Positions 1 through 8,897 of a stretch of 64,000 nucleotides of DNA are shown here, one piece after another (position 1 is the stretch's first letter; each line of letters begins with the position of its first letter). Source of the stretch: Aestuariivivens marinum (lineage in GTDB: Bacteria > Bacteroidota > Bacteroidia > Flavobacteriales > Flavobacteriaceae); assembly GCF_022662175.1 (NCBI RefSeq), contig NZ_JAKMCR010000001.1, positions 310,001 through 374,000 of the forward strand, given 5' to 3'. The notes below the pieces were generated by a model. It made no database searches and was not told the origin of the DNA. It saw only the letters and a list, made by a program, of their open reading frames with translations. Both the position numbers and the translations under genes were made by a program.

Positions 1-1
1 C

Positions 2-181
2 AAAGCTATGATTACCAAGGGTGGGATGTTTTCGATTAAAGACACAAATGAATTTAATTCCATTCTAAACAAATTACTTCAAAACTCTAATTTTCGATCG
101 ATTAGTGGTATAAAAAATCAAGACTATATTAAAGAAAATAAAGGTGCCGTCATCCAAATACTGGATTATCTACGTATATAG
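2..181 (+). CDS. waaA: 3-deoxy-D-manno-octulosonic acid transferase, C-terminal end (partial)
   Basis: An open frame enters from the left edge and ends at TAG after 59 codons. The residues resemble the end of Kdo transferase (WaaA/KdtA), which adds Kdo to lipid A precursors at the inner membrane: a GG(M)FSI segment followed by a helix and then an ENKGAVIQILDYL ending, comparable to the family's usual NTGAT..I..YL ending. Only the last part of the second glycosyltransferase lobe is visible, so catalytic residues cannot be checked. The identification rests on this short tail and could be wrong at family level. Confidence 0.55.
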   Translation, partial: KAMITKGGMFSIKDTNEFNSILNKLLQNSNFRSISGIKNQDYIKENKGAVIQILDYLRI

Positions 182-261
182 TATGCCAGAAAATATAATT
201 TGTGAACAAAAATTTTAAAATTGGCTTTTGACTTAAAAACAATTAACCTAAATTGAAAATT

Positions 262-507
262 ATGAAAAATACATTATTAAGTGTGGTGCTTGTACTTGCA
301 CTAGTATTATCTTTTACTTCATGTCGAGATACTAAAAAATCAGACACTATGGAAGCTACTATTGAAAATGCAACTGAAGCTATCGAAGGAGCATTAGAAG
401 AAGCTGGAAAAGCTATGGATGAAGCCGCTGAAGCTACTGAAAATGCTGTAGAAGCAGCCGAAGATGCTGTTGAAGCAGTCGGCGATGCCATAAAAAAGGA
501 AGAATAA
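262..507 (+). CDS. small Ala/Glu-rich lipoprotein
   Basis: The 81-residue protein starts at ATG 262; an in-frame TTG nine bases upstream gives a poorer signal. Residues 1-20 form a lipoprotein signal ending in a lipobox SFTSC, so the mature protein should begin with a lipid-modified Cys. The remainder is almost entirely Ala, Glu and Asp in repeating units such as EATENAVEAAEDAVEA, predicting one long amphipathic helix of the kind found in Lpp-like or LEA-like proteins. It stands alone between the Kdo transferase end and a terminator. No function can be assigned; a structural or envelope-spacer role is an inference from the fold only. Confidence 0.75.
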   Translation: MKNTLLSVVLVLALVLSFTSCRDTKKSDTMEATIENATEAIEGALEEAGKAMDEAAEATENAVEAAEDAVEAVGDAIKKEE

Positions 508-528
508 AAAACTTCATAGTATCCATAA

Positions 529-556
529 AAAAAGACCGTTTTAAAACGGTCTTTTT
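529..556. terminator. Rho-independent terminator, bidirectional
   Basis: A perfect inverted repeat, AAAGACCGTTTT followed directly by AAAACGGTCTTT (531-554), is flanked by A-runs on the left and T-runs on the right. It closes the small lipoprotein gene and can also act on the converging GH29 transcript. Confidence 0.8.
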
Positions 557-704
557 ATAGGTTGAAACCAATACTTTAAACAAACGCTACCAAAATATTG
601 GAAGTGTTCTTTTTTATCGGGGACTATTCCATTTTGAATCATCAAAATAGATTTAAAACCTATCCCTGTCTACTTTTAAAATATATTAATGTCGTGGAGT
701 TTGT

Positions 705-2027
705 TTACTCACTTATATCTAATTCTGTTATTTTTACAACAATTGGGTTGTTCCATTTACGGTCATTATAGATTCGCTGAGACCTTGTAATCGATATCTC
801 CATTACTTCGTTTGTTTGTTTAATAACAGGAGCTGGATCCACATTCTTGTCATATTCTTTAACTATTCCATTGTGGCCCAAAACAAAAATTTGACTCTTT
901 TTTGTAGCTTTCAATGTTTCAATACTAAATAATTTACGATCACCATATTTCCATTCGTCCGTATCTATAAACACATATGCTGTTTTTTTATCTTTAGATG
1001 TTAAAAACCACATGTTACCCTCCTTAATAGTATGATGTGGCTCGGTTTGATTAAATGCCTCTTGATTAATAAACATCCATAAAGAAATTTCATTTAAAGC
1101 ACTTTGTTGTTCTTTTGGAAAATTACCGAATGCATCTGGACCAAAATTTAATAATAAGTTACCTCCTTTTGCTTTTATTTCAATAAGTTTAAGAATGGCA
1201 TCTTTAGCTGTTTTATAATTTTCATTTGTGGGTCTATATTGCCATTGATCTCCAAAAGTGTAGCACGCCTCCCAAGGGGAAGGAATTGGGGTTTCAGGAG
1301 TTTCCTGCTCAGGGGTTTCCATAGCTCCCCGGGTAACGACCACATCTGGATTTATATCCCAGCACACCTTGGCCAACTCTGTTTTTGAAAATTGTTCCAT
1401 ACCATCCAAAAAGACAATATCAATTTTTCCATAATTCGTCATAAGCTCTTTCATTTGTTTTTTTACATAGGCGTTTAATTCAGGATTACTACTAGCAAGA
1501 GCCTCCTCTCGCACCCTTGATATGAGTGTTCCTTGTTTATGTAGAAAATAAAAATCATCTGGAGAAAAGTATAGCCCTACTGCTATACCAGCCTCACGAC
1601 AAGCATCAACAAGCATCTTTGTAACATCTTTACCATAAGGACTATTCATTATGTTGAAATCGGTTGTTTTAGTATCATACATGCAATAGCCGTTATGGTG
1701 CTTGGCTGTAAAAACAATATATCTCATACCTGCTAGCTTAGCTGCACTCACCCATTCTCTTGCATCAAAATTTACAGGATTGAAGGTTTTAGGAAGTTCA
1801 TTTATATACCTGTTAAGATAATCGTTCGAAGCACCAACCATACTATGACTTATAACCATTCCTAATTGAACATCCATACTCCAATGGATAAACATTCCAA
1901 AACCCAAGTCTGTAAACCATTGCTCTCTTTCAGGCTTGTTTAGATTTAATGGTTTTACCTCTTGTGCATTAACCTTTACTAAAAATACACTTATCAAGAC
2001 AAATGCTAACGTTATACGTAATTTCAT
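705..2027 (-). CDS. secreted alpha-L-fucosidase-like glycoside hydrolase (GH29)
   Basis: The 440-residue protein has a signal peptide ending near VNAQ (residue 22) and then a GH29 (beta/alpha)8 catalytic domain: WFTDLGFGMFIHWS at about 37-50, FDAREWVSAAKLAGMRYIVFT at about 90, KHHNGYCMYD after it, and YGKIDIVFLDG near residue 200, whose Asp matches the family nucleophile. KGGNLLLNFGPDAFGNFP is also typical. GH29 enzymes release alpha-L-fucose from glycans; export to the periplasm or surface is expected. The HWSMDVQLGMVISHSMVGAS stretch departs from the usual HWG.Y.. pattern, so substrate range may differ. There is no SusC/SusD pair nearby, so this is not a visible polysaccharide utilisation locus. 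The C-terminal 80 residues form a beta-rich region without a T9SS tail. Confidence 0.85.
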   Translation of the reverse strand: MKLRITLAFVLISVFLVKVNAQEVKPLNLNKPEREQWFTDLGFGMFIHWSMDVQLGMVISHSMVGASNDYLNRYINELPKTFNPVNFDAREWVSAAKLAGMRYIVFTAKHHNGYCMYDTKTTDFNIMNSPYGKDVTKMLVDACREAGIAVGLYFSPDDFYFLHKQGTLISRVREEALASSNPELNAYVKKQMKELMTNYGKIDIVFLDGMEQFSKTELAKVCWDINPDVVVTRGAMETPEQETPETPIPSPWEACYTFGDQWQYRPTNENYKTAKDAILKLIEIKAKGGNLLLNFGPDAFGNFPKEQQSALNEISLWMFINQEAFNQTEPHHTIKEGNMWFLTSKDKKTAYVFIDTDEWKYGDRKLFSIETLKATKKSQIFVLGHNGIVKEYDKNVDPAPVIKQTNEVMEISITRSQRIYNDRKWNNPIVVKITELDISE

Positions 2028-2294
2028 TCTAAACTATATTTTTGCTTCAACTATTAAACTTTATCTGTACTAATTAAATCCCACATGCTTAATGCTTACA
2101 CACTATGTTTTGCATTAAGTTAGTTCGTTGAGCCCAAAAGAAAATCACTGATTTTTAATCCAAACTGCAAATTCGTTTTATACGATTCCTTTTACACAAC
2201 TAATCAAATATAGATAAAATTTCAAGCTTAGCGTAAAACTACATATTTTAACAAAATCAAGTAAAAGATGCTTTAGTGGGTATAAAAAACTTAA
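2028..2294. other. intergenic stretch upstream of the GH29 gene
   Basis: No gene is visible. On the minus strand TATATTTG at 2212-2205 fits the Bacteroidota -7 element TAnnTTTG and could drive the fucosidase-like gene 178 bases downstream, but no well-placed TTG -33 element accompanies it. Confidence 0.4.
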
Positions 2295-2492
2295 AGGAGA
2301 TTTAACAATCCGTTTTCTAATACTGATACTGGGTTAAAACGGGAGCTTATCGGTTCGATATTTCCAGAAAAATTCCAATTTGAAGAAAATAAAGTTCGAA
2401 CCGCTGATATCAACCCAATCCTTTTAAAGATTGCTAGTGTCAACAAGGGTTTACAAAGGAATAAAAAAAAAGGGACAAATCTAAAAAATTAG
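2295..2492 (+). pseudogene. C-terminal remnant of a site-specific serine recombinase
   Basis: A frame without a start codon (a stop precedes it at 2292) encodes about 65 residues ending at TAG 2490-2492. It contains SNTDTGLKRELIGSIFPEKF followed by QFEENKVRT, then INPILLKIAS. The pattern SIFPEKFQFE.NKVRT is characteristic of the C-terminal end of recombinase/resolvase-family proteins in Flavobacteriaceae. The catalytic N-terminal domain is absent, so the fragment cannot be active. Its place beside two tRNA genes suggests a leftover of an integrated element. The reading of the family is from memory of that motif. Confidence 0.55.
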
Positions 2493-2501
2493 ATTTGTCC
2501 C
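2463..2501 (-). terminator. terminator of the tRNA-Gly/tRNA-Leu transcript
   Basis: Read on the minus strand, GGGACAAATCTAA and TTAGATTTGTCCC pair with a short T-rich loop (2472-2501) and are followed by nine T residues. It lies seven bases after the tRNA-Leu 3' end and overlaps the recombinase remnant. Confidence 0.85.
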
Positions 2502-2507
2502 AGAAAG

Positions 2508-2592
2508 TACAGAAGGCGGGACTTGAACCCGCACGGCCATAATGGCCATTGGATTTTAAGTCCAACGTGTCTACCAATTCCACCACTTCTGC
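2508..2592 (-). tRNA. tRNA-Leu (anticodon TAA)
   Basis: The 85-nt minus-strand gene folds as a class II tRNA: acceptor GCAGAAG/CTTCTGT, anticodon arm TTGGA-CTTAAAA-TCCAA reading UAA, a long variable arm (TGGCCATTATGGCCG region) and T arm GCGGGTTCAAGTCCCGC. The long variable arm and anticodon identify leucine. No CCA is encoded at the 3' end. Confidence 0.93.
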
Positions 2593-2630
2593 ATAGTAAA
2601 GTTAATTACTTGGACTTTTATAAAAAGCAG

Positions 2631-2702
2631 AGCGAAAGACGGGATTTGAACCCGCGACCCTCACCTTGGCAAGGTGATGCTCTACCCCTGAGCTACTTTC
2701 GC
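2631..2702 (-). tRNA. tRNA-Gly (anticodon GCC)
   Basis: The 72-nt minus-strand gene has acceptor GCGAAAG/CTTTCGC, D arm GCTCAGGGGTAGAGC, anticodon arm TCACC-TTGCCAA-GGTGA reading GCC, and T arm CGGGTTCAAATCCCG. It is 38 bases upstream of tRNA-Leu and probably in the same transcript. Confidence 0.93.
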
Positions 2703-2819
2703 AATTTATTTAAATGAACTACCTGTAACAAACAGGCTTTCAATCTTTCGATTGCGGATGCAAATTTAAAATATTTCTACTAAAACCAAAGCCTTTTATA
2801 AAAATAAATAGAATTTATT

Positions 2820-5450
2820 TTAGGCCTGCTTTTTCTTAACCAACATGCGCTTAATTTCATTAAGCTTCATAAGCGCTTCTACAGGGGTAAGGGTATCTAT
2901 ATCGGTATGTAAAATCTCGTCTTTAATATTTTCCAACAACGGATCGTCAAGATTAAAAAAACTAAGTTGCATCTCCTTATTAAAGGACTTTACCTTCTCG
3001 GCAAGCTCTTCACTAGAATGGGATTGCTCCAGTTTCTTTAAAATCTTATTGGCTTTATGTAACACCTGTTGGGGCATGCCTGCCATTTTAGCCACATGAA
3101 TACCAAAACTATGTGCGCTACCCCCTTCAACCAATTTTCTTAAAAACAATACATTGTCTTTTAATTCTTTTACTGAAACATTGAAATTTTTAATTCGTTC
3201 AAAAGTTTCGGTCATTTCGTTAAGTTCGTGGTAATGTGTTGCAAACAAGGTTTTTGGTTTGGCCGGATGCTCATGTAGGTACTCACTAATAGCCCAGGCT
3301 ATGGAAATCCCATCATAGGTACTGGTTCCTCGCCCAATTTCATCCAATAACACCAAACTTCTACTGGAGATATTATTTAAAATAGATGCTGTTTCATTCA
3401 TCTCTACCATAAAGGTACTTTCTCCCATAGATATATTATCACTGGCACCTACCCTTGTAAAGATTTTATCTACCAATCCGATTTTGGCTTCTTGAGCTGG
3501 CACAAAACTTCCTATTTGGGCTAAAAGCACAATTAAAGCGGTTTGCCTCAAAATAGCAGATTTACCCGACATATTGGGTCCCGTAATCATGATGATTTGT
3601 TGTGAAGTGTTGTCTAAAAATAGATTGTTAGCGATATAAGCTTCACCAATAGGCAATTGTTTTTCAATAACAGGATGGCGTCCCTCTTTAATATCCAGAT
3701 TAAAACCATCGTTAATGATTGGGTACACATAATTATTCTCGTTTGCCAATTGTGCAAACCCACACATACAATCTAATTGACCTATTAACTGGGCATTTTG
3801 TTGAACCGCTTTGATATATTGGTTCATCCAAGCTACCAATTCTGAAAACAACTGTTGTTCTATAGACAAAATACGTTCTTCTGCTCCTAGGATTTTAGCC
3901 TCATAAGTTTTAAGTTCTTCGGTTATGTAACGTTCTGCATTTACAAGGGTTTGCTTTCTAATCCAATTTGCAGGCACTTTATCTTTATGTGTATTTCGCA
4001 CTTCAATATAATAGCCAAAAACGTTGTTTGATGCTATTTTAAGCGACGTGATACCTGTTCGTTCCGTTTCACGTTCAAGCATATCATCCAGATAATCTTT
4101 TCCTAATTTTGACAGGTTTCTTAACTCATCCAATTCTGGAGAAAAACCGGAAGTAATGGTATTTCCTTTTAATACATTTACAGGTGCTTCTTCATTTAAA
4201 GTTTCCTTTATTTTTTCACGAAGCACCTCACAACTTTGTAAATTATCACCAATAACCCCTAAAGAGTCATTTTTACAATTTGAAGCCAAAGCTTTTATGG
4301 GTACAATGGCTTCCAAGGAATTTTTAAGTTGAATGACCTCTCGGGGGTTCACTTTTCCAGTTGCTATTTTGGAAATTAACCGTTCTAAATCACCTATATG
4401 CTTAATATGATGCTGTATTTTCTGAAGCTCTGTTTTATTTTTGGTCAAAAAGCAGACTACTTCATGGCGTTGCTTAATTTTATCTAAACTTTTTAAGGGC
4501 AAGGCCAACCAACGCTTTAACATCCTGCCTCCCATAGGCGAGATGGTTTTATCTATTACGTTTAGCAATGTTACAGCATTATTATTAGTTGAATGGTAAA
4601 GTTCTAGGTTACGTATAGTAAACTTATCCATCCACACATAATCATCTTCAGCTATTCTGGAAATAGAGGTAATGTGTTGTAGTTTATGATGTTGGGTTTC
4701 ACTTAAATAATGCAGAATAGAACCAGACGCAATGACACCCTCATATAAATCCTCAACCCCGAAGCCTTTAAGCGTTGTGGTATTGAAATGTTTGATTAAG
4801 GTTTCGTAAGCATAATCGGTTTGATAAACCCAATCTTCTAAATAAAAGTTATGGAAATCAGGCCCAAACGTCTCAAGGAATAAAGTTCGTTTCTGTTTAG
4901 ATACCAACACCTCACTAGGGTTAAAATTTTGAAGTAATTTATCAATATACTCAGCATTGCCTTGAGAGGTCAAAAATTCACCTGTAGAGATATCTAAAAA
5001 TGCAATTCCTATATATTTTGTTGCTGAATGTGTTGAGGCATCAAAATACACCGAGCACAAAAAGTTATTCGATTTAGAGACCAATACCTCATCGTTTAAT
5101 GCTACACCAGGAGTTACTAATTCGGTAACACCACGCTTTACTATGGTTTTAGTTTGTTTGGGGTCTTCCAATTGGTCACAAATAGCTACACGCTCACCAG
5201 CCTTAACCAATTTGGGCAAATAGGTGTTTAGTGAATGGTGTGGAAACCCGGCCAACTCTGTTTCACTTTCACTACCGGCACCGCGTTTGGTTAAAATAAT
5301 ACCCAAAATACCAGCAGCTTTAACAGCATCTTCACCAAAGGTTTCATAAAAATCGCCCACACGAAACAACAACAACGCATCAGGGTATTTGGCCTTTATG
5401 GCATTGTACTGCTTCATTAACGGCGTTTCCTTTTTTACTTTTTTTGCCAA
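2820..5450 (-). CDS. mutS: DNA mismatch repair protein MutS
   Basis: At 876 residues this is full-length MutS, the ATPase that recognises base mismatches and small loops and recruits MutL. The mismatch-reading F-Y-E motif sits in [12 protein letters not shown] (34-36). The ATPase domain shows Walker A GPNMSGKS near 620, TFMVEMNET, Walker B/signature [12 protein letters not shown] near 703, and FATHYHEL. The start [15 protein letters not shown] is the usual N-terminus. The gene is transcribed away from the SPOUT methyltransferase, with 173 bases between the two starts. Confidence 0.97.
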   Translation of the reverse strand: MAKKVKKETPLMKQYNAIKAKYPDALLLFRVGDFYETFGEDAVKAAGILGIILTKRGAGSESETELAGFPHHSLNTYLPKLVKAGERVAICDQLEDPKQTKTIVKRGVTELVTPGVALNDEVLVSKSNNFLCSVYFDASTHSATKYIGIAFLDISTGEFLTSQGNAEYIDKLLQNFNPSEVLVSKQKRTLFLETFGPDFHNFYLEDWVYQTDYAYETLIKHFNTTTLKGFGVEDLYEGVIASGSILHYLSETQHHKLQHITSISRIAEDDYVWMDKFTIRNLELYHSTNNNAVTLLNVIDKTISPMGGRMLKRWLALPLKSLDKIKQRHEVVCFLTKNKTELQKIQHHIKHIGDLERLISKIATGKVNPREVIQLKNSLEAIVPIKALASNCKNDSLGVIGDNLQSCEVLREKIKETLNEEAPVNVLKGNTITSGFSPELDELRNLSKLGKDYLDDMLERETERTGITSLKIASNNVFGYYIEVRNTHKDKVPANWIRKQTLVNAERYITEELKTYEAKILGAEERILSIEQQLFSELVAWMNQYIKAVQQNAQLIGQLDCMCGFAQLANENNYVYPIINDGFNLDIKEGRHPVIEKQLPIGEAYIANNLFLDNTSQQIIMITGPNMSGKSAILRQTALIVLLAQIGSFVPAQEAKIGLVDKIFTRVGASDNISMGESTFMVEMNETASILNNISSRSLVLLDEIGRGTSTYDGISIAWAISEYLHEHPAKPKTLFATHYHELNEMTETFERIKNFNVSVKELKDNVLFLRKLVEGGSAHSFGIHVAKMAGMPQQVLHKANKILKKLEQSHSSEELAEKVKSFNKEMQLSFFNLDDPLLENIKDEILHTDIDTLTPVEALMKLNEIKRMLVKKKQA

Positions 5451-5623
5451 TGGGGTTTTGTTTTTTAAATATTACTTTTGCGAAAATAGTAGCATGCAAT
5501 GTAGCACTAATTTCAAGTTTTATGAAGTTGACACCACAGAAGTTATCTACAATTAAACCGAGATTTTAACAATAATCTATTTAAAATCTATATGCCACTG
5601 TAAAAATAACTTAATAAAACAAT

Positions 5624-6160
5624 ATGAGAAAACTAAAAAATAGTGAATTGGATCGCTTGAGTTTAAACTCCTTTAAAGCGGCTAAAAAAACACCCCTCAT
5701 TATTGTATTGGACAACATTAGGAGCTTAAACAATATAGGATCTGTATTCAGAACCAGCGATGCATTTTTAATTGAAAAAATTTACCTCTGTGGTATTACG
5801 GCAACTCCACCACATAAGGACATCCATAAAACCGCTTTAGGAAGTACCGAAACAGTTGATTGGGAATATGTTAAGGATACATTGGAATTGGTTGAAAAGC
5901 TAAAAGTAGAAGGCGTAAAGATTTGTGCTATAGAACAAGTTGAAAACGCCACCATGCTTAACGATTTTAATCCAGAATCTCATACTAAATATGCTTTGAT
6001 CTTTGGCAACGAGGTAAAAGGCGTTGCGCAAAAAGTGGTTAGCGCTAGTGATGTGGTAATTGAAATTCCACAATACGGCACCAAGCACTCACTAAACATT
6101 TCTGTAAGTTGTGGAGTGGTAATTTGGGATGTATATTCAAAGTTAAAGCCACAAAATTAG
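5624..6160 (+). CDS. TrmH-family (SPOUT) RNA 2'-O-methyltransferase
   Basis: The 178-residue protein carries the three SPOUT methyltransferase motifs: NIGSVFRTSDAF (motif 1, about 37-48), ALIFGNEVKGV (motif 2, about 126) and IPQYGTKHSLNISVSCGV (motif 3, about 148), which make the knotted SAM site. Such enzymes methylate ribose 2'-OH in tRNA or rRNA. It lacks the N-terminal RNA-binding extension of TrmH or RlmB, so the target nucleotide cannot be named. A TACTTTTG element at 5473-5480 could be its -7 box. Confidence 0.88.
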   Translation: MRKLKNSELDRLSLNSFKAAKKTPLIIVLDNIRSLNNIGSVFRTSDAFLIEKIYLCGITATPPHKDIHKTALGSTETVDWEYVKDTLELVEKLKVEGVKICAIEQVENATMLNDFNPESHTKYALIFGNEVKGVAQKVVSASDVVIEIPQYGTKHSLNISVSCGVVIWDVYSKLKPQN

Positions 6161-6189
6161 AAAGACACAGTTGCTGAAAGCTTAAACTA

Positions 6190-6849
6190 ATGATAAATAA
6201 AGCTAAAAAGCCCTGGCCCACCAAAGCTGCCATGACCCAGATTTACGATATGAAACTCTGGGGAGGTGAGAATTTCGATTTTTATTCTGGTGAAGGCTCA
6301 CATGACCCAAACATTGTAACCCCCTATTTAAATGCTGTAAACACTTTTTTAAGATCTTTACACAAACCTTTAGTTATTTGTGATTTAGGCTGCGGAGATT
6401 TCAATATTGGCAGACAACTGGCTCCTTATGCAAAAAAATACGTCGCCATAGATATTGTTGAATCCCTTATTGAAAGAAACAAAAAACTATACAAAGATAA
6501 AAACTTAGAGTTTCATTGCTTGAACATTGCCAAAGACAAACTTCCAAAAGCAGATTGCGTTATACTTAGGCAGGTATTACAACATTTGTCGAATACAGAA
6601 ATACAAAGTATTATAGGTCGATTAAAAGTATATAAATACATTATTTTAACCGAACACATCCCAATGGGTGATTTTACCCCTAATAAAGATATCATTTCGG
6701 GACAAGGCATTCGATTAAAACAAAATAGTGGTGTTAATGTTCTAGAAGCTCCTTTTAATTTAATGGTTAAAGGTAAAAAACAACTTGGTGAATACATTTT
6801 AGAAAATAAAAAAGGACAAATTGTAACATTACTACTTAAAATGTTTTAA
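6190..6849 (+). CDS. class I SAM-dependent methyltransferase
   Basis: The 219-residue protein has a Rossmann methyltransferase core: motif I VICDLGCGDFNIGRQL near 62-77, an acidic ribose-binding end of strand 2 (YVAIDIVESL), and DCVILRQVLQHLS near 120, the LRQVLQHL pattern of post-motif regions in sugar or small-molecule methyltransferases. It follows the SPOUT gene by 29 bases in the same direction, so cotranscription is likely. The substrate cannot be inferred; the N-terminal WPTKAAMTQIYDMKLWGG is not a motif I recognise. Confidence 0.75.
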   Translation: MINKAKKPWPTKAAMTQIYDMKLWGGENFDFYSGEGSHDPNIVTPYLNAVNTFLRSLHKPLVICDLGCGDFNIGRQLAPYAKKYVAIDIVESLIERNKKLYKDKNLEFHCLNIAKDKLPKADCVILRQVLQHLSNTEIQSIIGRLKVYKYIILTEHIPMGDFTPNKDIISGQGIRLKQNSGVNVLEAPFNLMVKGKKQLGEYILENKKGQIVTLLLKMF

Positions 6850-7007
6850 TTCAACCTTTTAATGAAAATTTTTATACATAATTTAACTTGATTCTAAACT
6901 CAAAAAAATCTAATTTCGTTTATCTATCGATATAGTTTGTTTATTAAAACACAACCATAACTTAACGTTGTGTTTAAAACAAAAAGCTTATCAAACTAAA
7001 TAGCTTT

Positions 7008-7589
7008 ATGAAACATAAGATTGGAATAATTTATTCTTCAGTAGATGGCCAAACCAAGAAGATTTGTGAAAAATTAAATTTATTTTTTAGAAAAAACCAA
7101 ATAGAAACAGAATTGTACTCTATTGACGACTTTAATAATGATTTATTTGAATGCCATACGATCATAATTGGAGCAAGTGTTAGATATGGCAAGCATAACA
7201 GCAAAGTTTACGAATTGATTTTAAATAACAAGGACAAGCTTAATGTCATACAAACCGCCTTATTCTCTGTTAATCTTGTAGCAAGAAAAAAAGAGAAAAA
7301 TGGAGTCAACACAAATCCTTATATGATAAAATTTCTTAAAGAAATTGGATGGGAGGCGAATTTCATGGAAGTTTTTGCTGGGAAGCTGGACTATGAATCT
7401 TATTCTTTTTTTGACAAAATAATGATTAAACTAATTATGAAGTTAACTAATGGTCCAACTAAATCAAAAGAACCAATTGAATTTACCGACTGGAAAAAGG
7501 TGAACGATTTTGGGTTAAAAATAATCGAAAACTATAAAAACAAACAAGAACATACGAAAGAACATACGGCTTCAATAATAGAAAATTAA
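7008..7589 (+). CDS. hemG: menaquinone-dependent protoporphyrinogen IX dehydrogenase HemG
   Basis: The 193-residue flavodoxin-fold protein has an FMN phosphate loop SSVDGQTKKI at 10-19, IGASVRYGKH near 54, and the HemG-specific SVNLVARKKEKNG, followed by FFDKIMIKLIMKLTNGPT and EFTDWKKVNDF. These last blocks set HemG apart from ordinary flavodoxins. It oxidises protoporphyrinogen IX to protoporphyrin IX at the inner membrane, passing electrons to menaquinone. The C-terminus extends about 15 residues beyond the E. coli type with a KQEHTKEHT stretch. It stands alone, without other heme genes. Confidence 0.88.
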   Translation: MKHKIGIIYSSVDGQTKKICEKLNLFFRKNQIETELYSIDDFNNDLFECHTIIIGASVRYGKHNSKVYELILNNKDKLNVIQTALFSVNLVARKKEKNGVNTNPYMIKFLKEIGWEANFMEVFAGKLDYESYSFFDKIMIKLIMKLTNGPTKSKEPIEFTDWKKVNDFGLKIIENYKNKQEHTKEHTASIIEN

Positions 7590-7694
7590 ATATGCCTGAA
7601 TCAGCATAAAAATACTGCACAAGTACTTAATCGAGAATTAGCAGCTTTAAAATTCTAACTTACACTTTCAAAACCCCAATAAACACAACTCAAA

Positions 7695-8813
7695 TCAATC
7701 CCCACAAATGGCATTCAATACCCATAAATAATCTTTACGGTTAGCCAAAAAGTCTCTATTGGAAATATCAATTATTTTAACCTTAACATCCGATTGGGTT
7801 TTTAAAAAATCGAGGTAACCTGCATTGATTTTTTCAAGGTACTCATTGGCTATGTTTTGTTCATAGTCACGACCACGTTTTTTTATGTTCTGTTTTAACT
7901 GTTCGGTATTTTGATATAAATACACATACAAATTGGGCTTGGTAATATCCTTATACATTAAATAAAATAGCTTACGATAAAGGTTAAATTCATCTTCTTG
8001 TAAGGTAATCTTCGAAAAAATCAATGATTTAAACACATCGTAATCACTTACCATAAAATCCTTAAACAAATCAAGTTGTGATAGGTCCTCACTTATTTGT
8101 TGGTAACGGTCGGCCAAAAAGGACATTTCCAAAGTAAAAGCATAGCGATTTGGTTCTTCATAAAATTTGGGTAGAAAGGGGTTGTCGGCAAAACGCTCCA
8201 AAATCAGCTTTGCATTAAAATCATTAGATATTTTGGTAGCCAAACTGGTTTTTCCTGCGCCAATATTTCCCTCAATGGCAATATAATTATATTTAGAGAA
8301 GCCTAATTGTTTACTTGGATTTTTTAACCATAATTTAGTATGTTCCAATACCAATTCATCTTTACATTCCCCCAATAAATCCGATACCTTTTTTTTTAAC
8401 TTTGGGTGCATCATTTTTGATGCTAAATCATTAAGTGGTCGCAAAACAAATTGACGCTTTTGCATTTCGGGATGCGGTACTTGCAGGGTATTAGTATCAA
8501 TAATTAGGTCTTCAGCAAAAACAATATCCAAATCTATTGTTCGGGCTTCATATTTATCACTATCAGTACGCACCCGACCCAATGTGTGTTCAATAGCCAA
8601 CAGATGATCCAAAACCTGTTGTGGTTCAAAATCACTTTCCATGACCAAGCAGCAATTAAAAAAATCATCACCCTCAAAACCAAAAGCAGCTGACTTATAG
8701 ACTTTTGATATTAATTTAATAGTACCTATACGCTCAAAAATTAAATCTATGGCATCTTGTAGATACTTAAATTTATCTCCTTTATTACTGCCCAATGCAA
8801 TATGATATGTCAT
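7695..8813 (-). CDS. folK: fusion: HPPK (FolK) and deoxynucleoside kinase
   Basis: About 372 residues from ATG 8813; ATG 8825 is possible and TTG 8837 unlikely. Residues 1-150 are 6-hydroxymethyl-dihydropterin pyrophosphokinase: HIALGSNKGD, then EARTIDLDIVFAED and VPHPEMQKRQFVLRPL, the Mg-ATP and pterin-site motifs. Residues 165-372 are a deoxynucleoside kinase of the dGK/dCK family: YIAIEGNIGAGKTS (P-loop), LERFADNPFLPKFYE, FLADRYQQ, and KRGRDYEQ in the lid. The first half makes dihydropterin diphosphate for folate; the second phosphorylates deoxynucleosides. The fusion is common in Bacteroidota, so both activities probably stand in one cytosolic enzyme. Confidence 0.9.
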   Translation of the reverse strand: MTYHIALGSNKGDKFKYLQDAIDLIFERIGTIKLISKVYKSAAFGFEGDDFFNCCLVMESDFEPQQVLDHLLAIEHTLGRVRTDSDKYEARTIDLDIVFAEDLIIDTNTLQVPHPEMQKRQFVLRPLNDLASKMMHPKLKKKVSDLLGECKDELVLEHTKLWLKNPSKQLGFSKYNYIAIEGNIGAGKTSLATKISNDFNAKLILERFADNPFLPKFYEEPNRYAFTLEMSFLADRYQQISEDLSQLDLFKDFMVSDYDVFKSLIFSKITLQEDEFNLYRKLFYLMYKDITKPNLYVYLYQNTEQLKQNIKKRGRDYEQNIANEYLEKINAGYLDFLKTQSDVKVKIIDISNRDFLANRKDYLWVLNAICGD

Positions 8814-8897
8814 TGCTTTTACCATAGTAAAAAGCAAAATAACTAAAACAATTTTTAATCCATTATATTTACAAGACCTATTTATTCACAATTATAA

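Noticed and set aside
243-491. 82-codon minus-strand Ser/Ala-rich frame
   Set aside because: Antisense of the Ala/Glu-rich lipoprotein; composition explains the open frame.
2523-2717. 64-codon plus-strand open frame
   Set aside because: It lies across both minus-strand tRNA genes; PHGHNGHW- and RDLNPRPSP-like peptides are antisense tRNA translation.
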